Part shown: one piece after another, positions 7,977-15,999 of the stretch
How positions within the stretch are numbered: the first letter of the stretch is position 1
Layout of the letters: every line of letters begins with the position of its first letter
NCBI GenBank assembly: GCA_902465015.1
Contig: CABQLK010000024.1
Coordinates: forward strand, 1-28,774
Source of the DNA: an uncultured Collinsella sp.
GTDB taxonomy: Bacteria > Actinomycetota > Coriobacteriia > Coriobacteriales > Coriobacteriaceae
Length of the DNA stretch: 28,774 bases
Direction: 5' to 3'
Notes under the pieces: model-generated
Seen by the model: the letters and a program-made list of their open reading frames with translations, nothing else
Database searches by the model: none
What the model was told of the DNA's origin: nothing
Translations under genes and position numbers: made by a program

Positions 7977-9125
7977 TTAATCGAGGATATCGTCGAGGGC
8001 ACTCTTGATACGGTCGGTCACCGACTTCTTACCGGAAGCGACGTCATCGCCCATCTCATCGGCAAAAGCACGGAGCAGCTCGCGTTGCTTATTGGAAAGA
8101 TTGGTGGGAACGACCACGCGCAGTTGCACGATCAGGCGGCCACGCGAACCGCCACCGCCAATGCGCGGCATGCCGTAATTATTGACGCTCACGGTGTCGC
8201 CGTACTGGGCGCCGGCGGGAACCGTCACCTTAACGACCTCGTCGGGCATAATGCCTTCGACCTCGATCTCGCAGCCGAGCGCAGCCTGCGCAATCGAGAT
8301 ATCGCTCACCAGGTACAGGTCGTCACCGTTGCGCTTAAAGCGCTCATGGTCGGCAACGCGCACGTTGACAATCAGGTCGCCCGAGGGCTCGCCGCGAAGG
8401 CCAGCCTCGCCAAAGCCGCTCACGCGCAGCTGGCGACCGGTCGAAACGCCGGCGGGAATATCGATGTCGATCTTTTCGTGCGAAGGCGTGCGGCCCTGAC
8501 CGTCGCAGGTCTCGCAGGGATGGTCGATAACCGTGCCCTCGCCGTGGCAGTCAGGGCAAGGCGAAGAGGACTGAACCTGGCCCAGGAACGAGCGCTGGAC
8601 CGTCGTGACATAGCCTGTGCCGTGGCAGCGGCTGCACTGCTTTTCCTGTGCACCCTCGGCCCTACCGGTGCCGTTGCAATCCTCGCAGGGGGCAAGGCGG
8701 TCATAGCTGATCGTCTTTTTGCAACCGAGTGCCGCCTCCTCAAGGGTCACCGAAAGGGAGATAGCCATATCGCGGCCGCGACGACGCTCACGGCGATTTC
8801 GGGCGCCACCGCCGGCACCGCCGCCAAAGAACGACGAGAAGAGGTCGTCCATGCCCATGCCGCCAAAGATATCGTTAATGTCGACATAGCCGGAGCCACC
8901 GGGGCCGTCCGCGGTGCCGTAACGGTCGTAGTTAGCACGCTTCTGCTCGTCGGAAAGAACGGAATAGGCCTCGTTGAGCTCTTTGAACTTGGCCTCGGCC
9001 TCGGGGTCGTCCGAAACATCCGGATGTACGGTACGGGCTTTCTTTAGAAACGCACGCTTAATCGTCCGCGCGTCGGCATCCCTGTCGACGCCAAGCACCT
9101 CGTAGTAATCCCTATTTTCCGACAC
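7977..9125 (-). CDS. dnaJ: Chaperone protein DnaJ (canonical type I)
   Basis: Hsp40 co-chaperone that stimulates DnaK ATPase and hands over unfolded proteins. The 382-residue protein has the full type I layout: J domain with HPD at 34-36, a Gly/Phe-rich linker at about 70-107, a zinc region with four CxxCxGxG repeats from 147 on (CEDCNGTG, CSRCHGTG, CPDCHGEG, CETCDGQG), and both C-terminal beta domains ending in a predicted dimer tail. The open frame extends upstream, but the GTG at 9125 is chosen: GGAAGGA lies seven bases before it and the protein starts correctly (SENRDYYEVLGV). dnaK and grpE are not in the window, and I see no CIRCE or HAIR element upstream. Confidence 0.96.
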   Translation of the reverse strand: MSENRDYYEVLGVDRDADARTIKRAFLKKARTVHPDVSDDPEAEAKFKELNEAYSVLSDEQKRANYDRYGTADGPGGSGYVDINDIFGGMGMDDLFSSFFGGGAGGGARNRRERRRGRDMAISLSVTLEEAALGCKKTISYDRLAPCEDCNGTGRAEGAQEKQCSRCHGTGYVTTVQRSFLGQVQSSSPCPDCHGEGTVIDHPCETCDGQGRTPSHEKIDIDIPAGVSTGRQLRVSGFGEAGLRGEPSGDLIVNVRVADHERFKRNGDDLYLVSDISIAQAALGCEIEVEGIMPDEVVKVTVPAGAQYGDTVSVNNYGMPRIGGGGSRGRLIVQLRVVVPTNLSNKQRELLRAFADEMGDDVASGKKSVTDRIKSALDDILD

Positions 9126-9206
9126 GACCGAATCCTTCCGACTTTCATTATTGTCACAGTGCGTCCTATACCCAAGCTGGGGCGGCCGCAAACAGAGGGT
9201 TTGATG

Positions 9207-10310
9207 TTATTGCATTTGGTACGGCGAAAGCATGGCCCGTTGCGAGCAGCTCGCAAACCAAACCGACACGAGCGCGAACATGAAGCCGTTGGCAAAACCG
9301 TTGGCAAACTGCATCGCACCGCGCTTCCACCACAGCAGACTGCGATGAAGCACGCCGTCCGAAAGCACCATGAACAGGCCCATGGTAAACGGAATAAAGC
9401 ACATCACGGCAAAGGCCGAGAACACGCCCGAGATGGCCGAGAGTACCAAAAACGGCGCCACGATGCCCATCAGGTAAAAACCGGTACGAGCTTTGCCTTC
9501 CAAGCGCTCGGCTTCAACATGGGCGCGACCGACCAGGTCGCCGCCCGCGGCACCGTTGGTGCCAGCATGACCCATGCCGCTAATACGGACCTCGTCGCCA
9601 TCATGCGTGCCGGCAGGAAACTCAATCGTCTGCTCGGAGGTTACGCGAGTACGACCGCTGCCACCGCAATCAGGGCAGGGGTCGGCCACGACTTTACCGG
9701 AACCGCCGCACTCAGGGCAGACCGACTGGAACGTGCCCGCACCAAACAGGAAGGACAGGTCGACGTCGATGTGGCCGCGGCCACCGCAGCTCGGGCAGGT
9801 ATGGGCATGCTCGGAGGAGACAGAACCCGAACCGCCGCAGTTGCTACAGGTATCGAAGCGCGTGTAGCGGACGGTCTTGCGGGCACCGCCCTTGGCCTCC
9901 TTGGCGTCGAGTTTGATATCGACGACCACATTGGCGCCGTTCTCGGGATTGTAGGCAGCCTGCCCGCGACGCTGCTGGCCCCAGGCGCCACCAAAGGGAA
10001 AGCCGCCCTCAAAAGGATTGCCATAGCCTGCGCTGCCGGCGTAGCCGCCACCATAAGGCGAAGCCGTAGGAGCACCGGCAAAGGGATTGCCAGAACGCAT
10101 GGCGTCGTAGCGCGCACGTTTTTGCTCATCCGAAAGCACGGCGTAGGCCTCGGAAACCTCTTTAAACTTTTCCTCGGCATCCGGCTCTTTGTTGACGTCC
10201 GGATGGAGCTTGCGGGCCTTTTGCTGGAAGGCCTTCTGTATATCACGCGAGGTAGCGTCCTTGGAGACACCCAGAATCTCGTAATAATCTTTTTCGTTCA
10301 TCGTCGCCAT
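9207..10310 (-). CDS. DnaJ-like protein with zinc region and C-terminal membrane segments
   Basis: A second, divergent J-protein immediately upstream of dnaJ. The 367-residue product has a J domain (HPD at 36-38), a Gly/Phe/Tyr-rich linker (73-117) and a complete zinc region with four CxxCGGxG repeats (155-219). A short piece of C-terminal beta domain follows (TIEFPAGTHDGDEVRISGMG), but at about residue 275 the usual second beta domain and dimer tail are replaced by hydrophobic stretches at roughly 278-297, 299-321 and 337-355, probably two or three membrane spans. It could hold a J domain at the membrane and recruit DnaK there. Start: the ATG at 10310 lies nine bases after AGGAGG; an in-frame ATG three codons later is an alternative. 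The function is inferred. Confidence 0.88.
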   Translation of the reverse strand: MATMNEKDYYEILGVSKDATSRDIQKAFQQKARKLHPDVNKEPDAEEKFKEVSEAYAVLSDEQKRARYDAMRSGNPFAGAPTASPYGGGYAGSAGYGNPFEGGFPFGGAWGQQRRGQAAYNPENGANVVVDIKLDAKEAKGGARKTVRYTRFDTCSNCGGSGSVSSEHAHTCPSCGGRGHIDVDLSFLFGAGTFQSVCPECGGSGKVVADPCPDCGGSGRTRVTSEQTIEFPAGTHDGDEVRISGMGHAGTNGAAGGDLVGRAHVEAERLEGKARTGFYLMGIVAPFLVLSAISGVFSAFAVMCFIPFTMGLFMVLSDGVLHRSLLWWKRGAMQFANGFANGFMFALVSVWFASCSQRAMLSPYQMQ

Positions 10311-10368
10311 GCGCGGCAACCTCCTGCTCACAGCAGCGTATATATTCCGGTAATTCTACCCGAGCGTC

Positions 10369-11601
10369 CTAAGCTAGATCCCAAAACAGCTCGAACAGCA
10401 TATTTCCATCGAGCCAGCCCAGGTGTGTCGGTGCTAAACGAGCTCGAACATGGCCCGCGACGACATCTGCCGAGGTAAAGGGTCCCTCATGGACCCCGAG
10501 CGTTTCGGGCACCCAAGTGGCAAGACCCAATTCGAGCGCGCGATCGCAAGCGGCTGTCAGCCCATCGGCCGGGATGACACGAGCCACGCGAACCAACAGG
10601 TCGGACGCGACACCGCGCGTCATACGACAAGCAAGCATCAGGTCTTCGGCCGCAGCCTCGCGCTGCGAGAGATATTCGGCCTCGAACACCGTCGCGTCAT
10701 CGTCACGTTGCACCAGACGCACGCGGTACGCATCACCTCGAGAAGACGCGCCGGGGAACAAACCTGCAAGACGGTCGAAATCCTCGGCATCGAGCATGCC
10801 CGCGGCAGAACGCCCCAGGCCCAGGTAGCCCCGTCCGGTCCAGTAGGCAATGTTATGGGCGCACTCATGGCCGTCGAGCGCGTAGCTCGCCACCTCATAC
10901 GGGTGATAGCCGGCGGCACCCAGGAGCTCGCGTGCCACGTCCATGCATGCGGCCTGAAAATCCTCATCAGGCTCGAGCGACTCGTCACGGCACGCCATGC
11001 GATAAAGGGGCGTCCCCTCCTCAAGCGTGAGCGGGTAGACCGACACATGATGCGGAGCCGCCGCCAGCACGCCATCGAGCGTGCGCTGCCAGCTTACGGC
11101 GGTCTGCCCGGGAAGGCCACACATCAGGTCACACGACACATCGAGCCCAGCGTCCTTAACCGTCGTGATGGCAGCGAGCGCCCGATCGGCATCGTGAATG
11201 CGGCCGATGGCGGTAAGTTCGGCGTTATCGAGCGTTTGCACGCCCAGAGAGATGCGTGTGACACCAACCTTGGCAAGCGCAGCGGCAAGCTCGGCGGTCA
11301 GCGATTCGGGATTGGCCTCGCAGGTAAACTCAACGGGGGCACACGACGCACGAATACGCCGCGCCAGCTCCACCAAGCGCTCCCCCGCCAGCGACGGCGT
11401 ACCGCCGCCAACATAGACGGTGCGGATCTGGTCAAAGGCCCCAGCTTTGCCAAAAGCATCGAGGCGCGCGAACAACTGCTCAAAATAGGCATCGAGCGCA
11501 GCGCTCAGATCGCACGGAGCAAAACTGCGCGAGTCAAAGTCGCAGTACCGGCACTTTTGGGCGCAAAACGGCACGTGCACGTACAGCGCGGTAACGGCCA
11601 C
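10369..11601 (-). CDS. hemW: Heme chaperone HemW (radical SAM, formerly called HemN-like)
   Basis: HemW binds a 4Fe-4S cluster, SAM and heme and is thought to insert heme into target enzymes. It is often misannotated as coproporphyrinogen III dehydrogenase. The 410-residue protein has the radical SAM motif C13-xxx-C17-xx-C20 (PFCAQKCRYCDF), the GGGTPS motif and the HemW-type HNIAYW sequence. The lack of the extra HemN N-terminal region supports HemW. It starts three bases after the dusB stop and sits between lepA and dnaJ, an arrangement also seen in other Gram-positive genomes (lepA-hemW-...-dnaJ). Confidence 0.9.
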   Translation of the reverse strand: MAVTALYVHVPFCAQKCRYCDFDSRSFAPCDLSAALDAYFEQLFARLDAFGKAGAFDQIRTVYVGGGTPSLAGERLVELARRIRASCAPVEFTCEANPESLTAELAAALAKVGVTRISLGVQTLDNAELTAIGRIHDADRALAAITTVKDAGLDVSCDLMCGLPGQTAVSWQRTLDGVLAAAPHHVSVYPLTLEEGTPLYRMACRDESLEPDEDFQAACMDVARELLGAAGYHPYEVASYALDGHECAHNIAYWTGRGYLGLGRSAAGMLDAEDFDRLAGLFPGASSRGDAYRVRLVQRDDDATVFEAEYLSQREAAAEDLMLACRMTRGVASDLLVRVARVIPADGLTAACDRALELGLATWVPETLGVHEGPFTSADVVAGHVRARLAPTHLGWLDGNMLFELFWDLA

Positions 11602-11603
11602 TA

Positions 11604-12647
11604 TTAGGCCTCCAGCGGATGAGCAGGCACCGACTTGCCAGCGGCAAGGGCGGCCTCGCAGGCCACCACATCGCGCTCGATCTCATCGACCAGCGCCATA
11701 AACTCCTCGTACGTGGAACAGCGCACCACATGGGCACGCCAAGCGGCGGCATGGGGCATGCCTTTTAAGTACCAGCTTGCGTACGTGCGGGCACGCGACA
11801 TGAGCGGTAAGAGTTCATGCGTCAGCGTAAGGTGCTCACGCAGGGCGTCCAGGCGCTCGACGGAGCTGCGTGCCGGCACCGGTATGCCATCGAGTGCAAG
11901 GGCGCGAGCATCGCCGAACACCCAGGGGTTGCCATAGATACCGCGCGCGATAAACACCGCGCTGGCACCCGAGCTGCGCAGATGCTCCGCGGCATCCTCG
12001 GCCGAGAACACATCGCCCGAACCAATCACGGGAATCTCGACGGCATCTGCGACCTCATCGACGACCGACCAATCCGCCTGGCCCGTGTAGAGTTGCGTAG
12101 CGCAACGACCATGCACGGCGACTGCGGCAGCCCCTGCGCCCTCAAGCATCTGGGCAAATGTCGCGGCATTGCGGTCCTCGGCATAAAAGCCCTTGCGAAT
12201 CTTGACGGTCACGGGCACGTGCGCCGCGCCCACCGTGGCCTCGACGATCTTCTCCGCAAGGTCGGGCGTGCGCATGAGCGCCGAGCCCTCGCCCTTGGTA
12301 ACGACCTTGCGGGCGGGGCATGCCATATTGATATCGATGAGCGACAGGCGATCGCCAACGCGCTCCTCGACGGCGGCGACGGCGCTCGCAAACTGATCGG
12401 GCTTGGAGCCAAAGAGTTGCACGCAAATCTGCTGCTCTTCGTCAGCCGGTAGCACCAGGCGCCAGGTCTTGTTGCTGGCATAGGCAAGGCCCGCCACGCT
12501 CACCATCTCGCTGTAGGCAAGGTTGGCACCGCGGCGGCGACACATGATGCGGTAGGCAGGGTCGGTCACGCCCGCCATGGGAGCCATAAGGAACGGCTGC
12601 TCGACATAGGCGCCCAGCAGCCGCTTGCTGTATTCAGAAAGCGCCAT
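11604..12647 (-). CDS. dusB: tRNA-dihydrouridine synthase (DusB-like)
   Basis: FMN-dependent reductase that makes dihydrouridine in the tRNA D-loop. The 347-residue protein has the family start PFLMAPMAGVTDPAYR, the catalytic cysteine C110 in DINMACPARKV followed by KGEGSALM, and the flavin/tRNA-binding HGRCATQLYTG and IPVIGSGDVFSAEDA segments. DusB is the usual Dus type in Gram-positive bacteria, but which U position is modified cannot be read here. It lies four bases after the lepA stop and two bases before hemW. Confidence 0.9.
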   Translation of the reverse strand: MALSEYSKRLLGAYVEQPFLMAPMAGVTDPAYRIMCRRRGANLAYSEMVSVAGLAYASNKTWRLVLPADEEQQICVQLFGSKPDQFASAVAAVEERVGDRLSLIDINMACPARKVVTKGEGSALMRTPDLAEKIVEATVGAAHVPVTVKIRKGFYAEDRNAATFAQMLEGAGAAAVAVHGRCATQLYTGQADWSVVDEVADAVEIPVIGSGDVFSAEDAAEHLRSSGASAVFIARGIYGNPWVFGDARALALDGIPVPARSSVERLDALREHLTLTHELLPLMSRARTYASWYLKGMPHAAAWRAHVVRCSTYEEFMALVDEIERDVVACEAALAAGKSVPAHPLEA

Positions 12648-12651
12648 AGGC

Positions 12652-14463
12652 CTACTCGTCCACCTTGAGAATCGCCATAAAGGCCTCCTGCGGGACCTCG
12701 ACCGAGCCGATGGCTTTCATGCGCTTCTTGCCCTCTTTCTGCTTTTCGAGCAGTTTGCGCTTACGCGAAATATCGCCGCCGTAGCACTTGGCAAGCACGT
12801 CCTTGCGACGCGCCTTGACGGTGGAGCGGGCAATGATCTTGTTGCCGATAGCACCCTGGATGGGCACCTCAAACAGCTGACGCGGGATGATCTCCTTGAG
12901 CTTGTCGCACAGACCGCGGGCCAGGCCATAGGCCTTGTCCTTGTGCACGATAAACGACAGCGCGTCCACCTCATCGCCCGAAAGCAAGATATCGAGCTTC
13001 ACAAGCTCGGAGGGACGGTACTCGTTGAACTCGTAGTCGAGCGAGGCATAGCCCTTGGTACGACTCTTGAGCTGGTCAAAGAAGTCCAGGATGAGCTCGG
13101 CGAGCGGCATGTCAAAGCGCATCTCGACCGATTTGCTCGTGAGATGGATCATGTCAGTCGTGACGCCACGGTGCTCGATGGCGAGCTGCATGACGGCGCC
13201 CGTGTACTCAGGCGGACAGATGATCTTTGCCTTGAGGTACGGCTCCTCAATGCGCTCGATACGCGTGGCCTCGGGAAGGTCCTGCGGGCTGCGGACATCG
13301 ATCATCTCGCCGTCGGTCTTGTAGACGTGATAGTCGACCGAGGGACTCGTGGCAATGAGGTCCAAGTTGAACTCGCGCTCCAGGCGTTCCTTGACGACTT
13401 CCATGTGCAGCAGGCCCAGGAAGCCCACGCGGAAGCCAAAGCCGAGCGCCACCGAGGTCTCGGGCTCCCACACCAACGACGGGTCGTTGACGTGCAGCTT
13501 ATCGAGCGCGTCACGCAGGTTCTCGTAGTCCTTGTTATCGATTGGGAACAGGCCCGTATAGACCATGGGCTTGGCCTCGCGGTAGCCGGGAAGCGGCTCG
13601 GGGCAGGGATTCGACGCCCACGTGAGGGTATCGCCCACGCGAACGGCCTCGGGGTCCTTCAGGCCCGTGACCACGTATCCGACCTCGCCGACTGTGAGCG
13701 CGTCGACCGGGGTCTCGGCGGGACGCTTGACGCCCACGCCATCGACCAAAAAGTCACCCTTTGCCTGCATCATTCGCAGGGTATCGCCCTTTTTGATGGA
13801 ACCGTCAAAGACGCGGACCGTGGCGACGACGCCACGATACTCGTCGAAGTATGAATCCAGAATGAGTGCCTTGAGCGGCGCGTTCGCATCGCCCTTGGGC
13901 GGAGAGATCAAAAAGACAATGGACTCCAGCAGATCGTGGATGCCCTCGCCGGTCTTGCCCGAGACACACACGGCATCATCGGCGGGGATCGCCAGGTCAT
14001 CCTCGATCTCGGTCTTAACCTCGTCGGGATGAGCCGAGGGCAGGTCGATCTTGTTGATGGCCGGCACAATGTCCAGATTGGCGTTCATGGCGAGCGTCGC
14101 GTTAGAGACGGTCTGCGCCTCAACGCCCTGCGTGGCGTCGACAACGAGCACCGCGCCCTCACAGGCTGCCAGCGAGCGCGAGACCTCATAGGTAAAGTCC
14201 ACGTGGCCCGGCGTATCGATCAGATTGAACTGATACGTCTCGCCATCGTCGGCGTCATAGGACACGCGAACGGCATTGGACTTGATCGTGATGCCGCGCT
14301 CGCGCTCGATATCCATGGTGTCGAGCAGCTGCGACTCCATGTCGCGTTCGTCGACGGTATGGGTGAGTTCGAGGATGCGATCGCTGATCGTGGACTTGCC
14401 ATGGTCGATGTGCGCAACGATTGAGAAGTTGCGGATGTGGGAAATGTCAATTGAAGTATTCAT
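12652..14463 (-). CDS. lepA: Elongation factor 4 (LepA)
   Basis: Ribosomal translocase-like GTPase that back-translocates or remodels stalled ribosomes and affects initiation. The 603-residue protein has G1 AHIDHGKST (17-25), the switch II DTPGHVDF, NKIDLP, domains II-III, and the LepA-specific C-terminal domain ending in KEGKKRMKAIGSVEVPQEAF. The frame is open 20 codons further upstream, but those codons run through the rpsT terminator, so the ATG at 14463 is the start. It heads the long operon ending at recO. Only 25 bases separate it from the T-tract of the rpsT terminator and no clear Shine-Dalgarno is seen (GGTAAGA at best). Confidence 0.97.
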   Translation of the reverse strand: MNTSIDISHIRNFSIVAHIDHGKSTISDRILELTHTVDERDMESQLLDTMDIERERGITIKSNAVRVSYDADDGETYQFNLIDTPGHVDFTYEVSRSLAACEGAVLVVDATQGVEAQTVSNATLAMNANLDIVPAINKIDLPSAHPDEVKTEIEDDLAIPADDAVCVSGKTGEGIHDLLESIVFLISPPKGDANAPLKALILDSYFDEYRGVVATVRVFDGSIKKGDTLRMMQAKGDFLVDGVGVKRPAETPVDALTVGEVGYVVTGLKDPEAVRVGDTLTWASNPCPEPLPGYREAKPMVYTGLFPIDNKDYENLRDALDKLHVNDPSLVWEPETSVALGFGFRVGFLGLLHMEVVKERLEREFNLDLIATSPSVDYHVYKTDGEMIDVRSPQDLPEATRIERIEEPYLKAKIICPPEYTGAVMQLAIEHRGVTTDMIHLTSKSVEMRFDMPLAELILDFFDQLKSRTKGYASLDYEFNEYRPSELVKLDILLSGDEVDALSFIVHKDKAYGLARGLCDKLKEIIPRQLFEVPIQGAIGNKIIARSTVKARRKDVLAKCYGGDISRKRKLLEKQKEGKKRMKAIGSVEVPQEAFMAILKVDE

Positions 14464-14488
14464 GCGGACTATCTTACCCGAGCGGTAC

Positions 14489-14525
14489 AAAAAATGGAGC
14501 CTGTTCCATAAAACAGGCTCCATTT
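14489..14525 (-). terminator. Rho-independent terminator of rpsT
   Basis: Perfect 14-bp stem (AAATGGAGCCTGTT / AACAGGCTCCATTT) with a 6-base loop, followed on the minus strand by a run of six T. It starts 35 bases after the rpsT stop codon and ends just 25 bases before lepA, so lepA must use a promoter within or near this structure, or read-through. Confidence 0.92.
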
Positions 14526-14559
14526 ATGCGCGTAATCTGTGTGGTGTGAAATTTACAAC

Positions 14560-14826
14560 TTAAGCGTTGATGCTGTTCACGAGCTTGGCAAGACCAGACT
14601 TGCGGTTGGAAGCCTGGTTCTTGTGGATAACATGCTTGGCGGCAGCCATGTCGAGACGCTTGGTGACGGTCTTGAGGGCAGCCTGGGCCTTCTCGGCGTC
14701 GCCCTCGGCGACGGCGGACTGAACGTGCTTGGTCAGCGTCTTGAGCTCGGACTTGACAGCCTTGTTACGCATGCGAGCTGCCTCATTGGTGCGGATACGC
14801 TTCTTCTGAGACTTGATGTTTGCCAC
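14560..14826 (-). CDS. rpsT: 30S ribosomal protein S20
   Basis: S20 binds 16S rRNA at the bottom of the small subunit early in assembly. The 88-residue protein matches the family throughout: ANIKSQKKRIRTNEAARMRN, basic helices, and HKNQASNRKSGLAKLVN. The start is a GTG at 14826; upstream residues in the same frame are not S20, and AAAGGAA lies eight bases before this GTG. A non-ATG start is also used by rpsT in E. coli (TTG), where it is part of autoregulation. The mRNA has a terminator-like hairpin in its leader and a strong terminator at its end. Confidence 0.97.
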   Translation of the reverse strand: MANIKSQKKRIRTNEAARMRNKAVKSELKTLTKHVQSAVAEGDAEKAQAALKTVTKRLDMAAAKHVIHKNQASNRKSGLAKLVNSINA

Positions 14827-14853
14827 TTCTGGAGTTCCTTTCGAGTTCCTTGC

Positions 14854-14891
14854 AAAAAATGTATGACACCTCTGAGACACGGTGAGGTCAT
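14854..14891 (-). promoter_or_regulatory. Terminator-like hairpin in the rpsT leader (candidate attenuator)
   Basis: On the minus strand ATGACCTC pairs with GAGGTGTCAT (two-base bulge) around an 11-base loop, and ACA then TTTTTT follows. It lies between a candidate promoter (14902-14910) and the rpsT start at 14826, so transcription could stop early here. S20 is known to regulate its own synthesis in E. coli, though at translation. No competing antiterminator stem was identified. Confidence 0.4.
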
Positions 14892-14901
14892 GCAAGCGCC
14901 T

Positions 14902-14910
14902 ACTATAGCA
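14902..14910 (-). promoter_or_regulatory. Candidate extended -10 promoter of rpsT
   Basis: On the minus strand the sequence is TGCTATAGT: TATAGT is five of six matches to TATAAT and the TGC in front makes it an extended -10. No good -35 hexamer is present at 16-18 bases upstream. The identical nine bases occur in front of rpmB. Confidence 0.5.
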
Positions 14911-14959
14911 CGCTCCCCCTCAAAGGGATAGAACGAATTTGTCAAATAGGCAGGTATCA

Positions 14960-15922
14960 TCACGATTTTCTCAAGATGTTCGTAATCCAGAGCAAAAGCG
15001 CGGTCTCAGAATCGGCCGAACCCTTGAGCGCGAGCTCCACATCGACCGCACCCTCAAGCGCTGCGACGAGCTCTGCCATCGAAAAGCGACGTGCCCAGGT
15101 CAGGTGATTCTTGACCTGCCAGGACTGGAGCTTGAGCGTTGCGGCCAGCTCACGACCCTGTCCGCGCGCATCGAGCGCCTTGGCAACGATAAGCTCGCGG
15201 ATGCGACCGCACAGCAACGTGTAAGTCCACACGTAGCTCTTGGCGGGCAATAGATTGAAAAGCTCGAGCGAGCGTCGCATGTCACGGGCCGAGACCGCAT
15301 TGAGAAAGTCCCAAGGTTGGACCTCGGCCGTACGTACAATCCAGCGCTCAACGTCGGCAAGCTCAATCTGGGGCGCCTCGACCATCTGGGCAAGCTTAGC
15401 CAAGTCGTTATCGAGCATGCGAGTGTTTTCACCCGAACGCGAGACGAGTTCCTCGGCGGCCGCCGTCGAAATCGACTTGCCGTGCTGCGTCGCCATCTGT
15501 TGCACGCGGCGCGGTAGTTCCCAGCGCTTGGTGCCGGAGCAATCGATCACGGCCTTCTTGTCGATCTTGGCGATCGCCTTATACAGGCGCGTGTTCTTGG
15601 CAAGCGAGTCGGCGATGATGAGGCAGACCGTTGTGGGGCTGGGACTCGTCAGATACTCGACGAGCGGCTCCGAGACCGCCTTGGCGAGCTTTGAGCAGCC
15701 GTCAAGGATTACCAAGCGAAACTCGCTGCCCATCGGAAAGGTGTTAAGCGATCCGATAATGGACTCGATATCGGGGTCCTTGGTCATGTCGCGCTCGTCG
15801 AGGTTGAACTCGACCATACCCGACTTTTCCAGACGCGCTTTCATACGCGAGACGGCGTGATCGCGCTTGACGCCGTCGGTACCGACGATCAGATATGCCG
15901 GCAGCAAACCGGTTTCGGACAT
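14960..15922 (-). CDS. holA: DNA polymerase III subunit delta
   Basis: HolA is the clamp-loader wrench that opens the beta sliding clamp. The 320-residue protein has the typical start (LLPAYLIVGTDGVKRDHAVSRMKARL), the LVILDG / LTSPSPTTVCLIIADSL segment, and the helical C-terminal domain (AAEELVSRSGENTRMLDNDLAKL, PWDFLNAVSARD). Like other delta subunits it lacks a functional Walker A. The ATG at 15922 follows GGGAGG. It lies 77 bases after comEC, the common comEC-holA neighbourhood in Gram-positive bacteria, and is followed by rpsT, also a frequent neighbour of holA. Confidence 0.92.
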   Translation of the reverse strand: MSETGLLPAYLIVGTDGVKRDHAVSRMKARLEKSGMVEFNLDERDMTKDPDIESIIGSLNTFPMGSEFRLVILDGCSKLAKAVSEPLVEYLTSPSPTTVCLIIADSLAKNTRLYKAIAKIDKKAVIDCSGTKRWELPRRVQQMATQHGKSISTAAAEELVSRSGENTRMLDNDLAKLAQMVEAPQIELADVERWIVRTAEVQPWDFLNAVSARDMRRSLELFNLLPAKSYVWTYTLLCGRIRELIVAKALDARGQGRELAATLKLQSWQVKNHLTWARRFSMAELVAALEGAVDVELALKGSADSETALLLWITNILRKS

Positions 15923-15999
15923 TGCGCCCCCTCCCGCAGGCCTTCGTATTCGTTCCGTGCCATTCTAGCCCAGGGGCCCACCACACGCCAACGACGTCG

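Noticed and set aside
9207..10310. A frameshift creating the hydrophobic C-terminus of the second DnaJ
   Set aside because: The hydrophobic segments form regular membrane-like spans with a charged loop between, and the alternative frames in this stretch do not encode a DnaJ C-terminal domain; the change looks genuine, though homologues were not compared.
9126..10368. A CIRCE or HAIR heat-shock operator near the dnaJ genes
   Set aside because: I looked for TTAGCACTC-N9-GAGTGCTAA and CTTGAGT-N7-ACTCAAG by eye and found neither.
10369..11601. Oxygen-independent coproporphyrinogen III dehydrogenase (HemN) for this gene
   Set aside because: The short N-terminus and HNxxYW motif fit HemW; HemN has a longer N-terminal region and extra motifs not seen here.
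14464..14523. A longer LepA starting at 14523
   Set aside because: The extra codons read through the rpsT terminator stem; LepA homologues start at the ATG used here.
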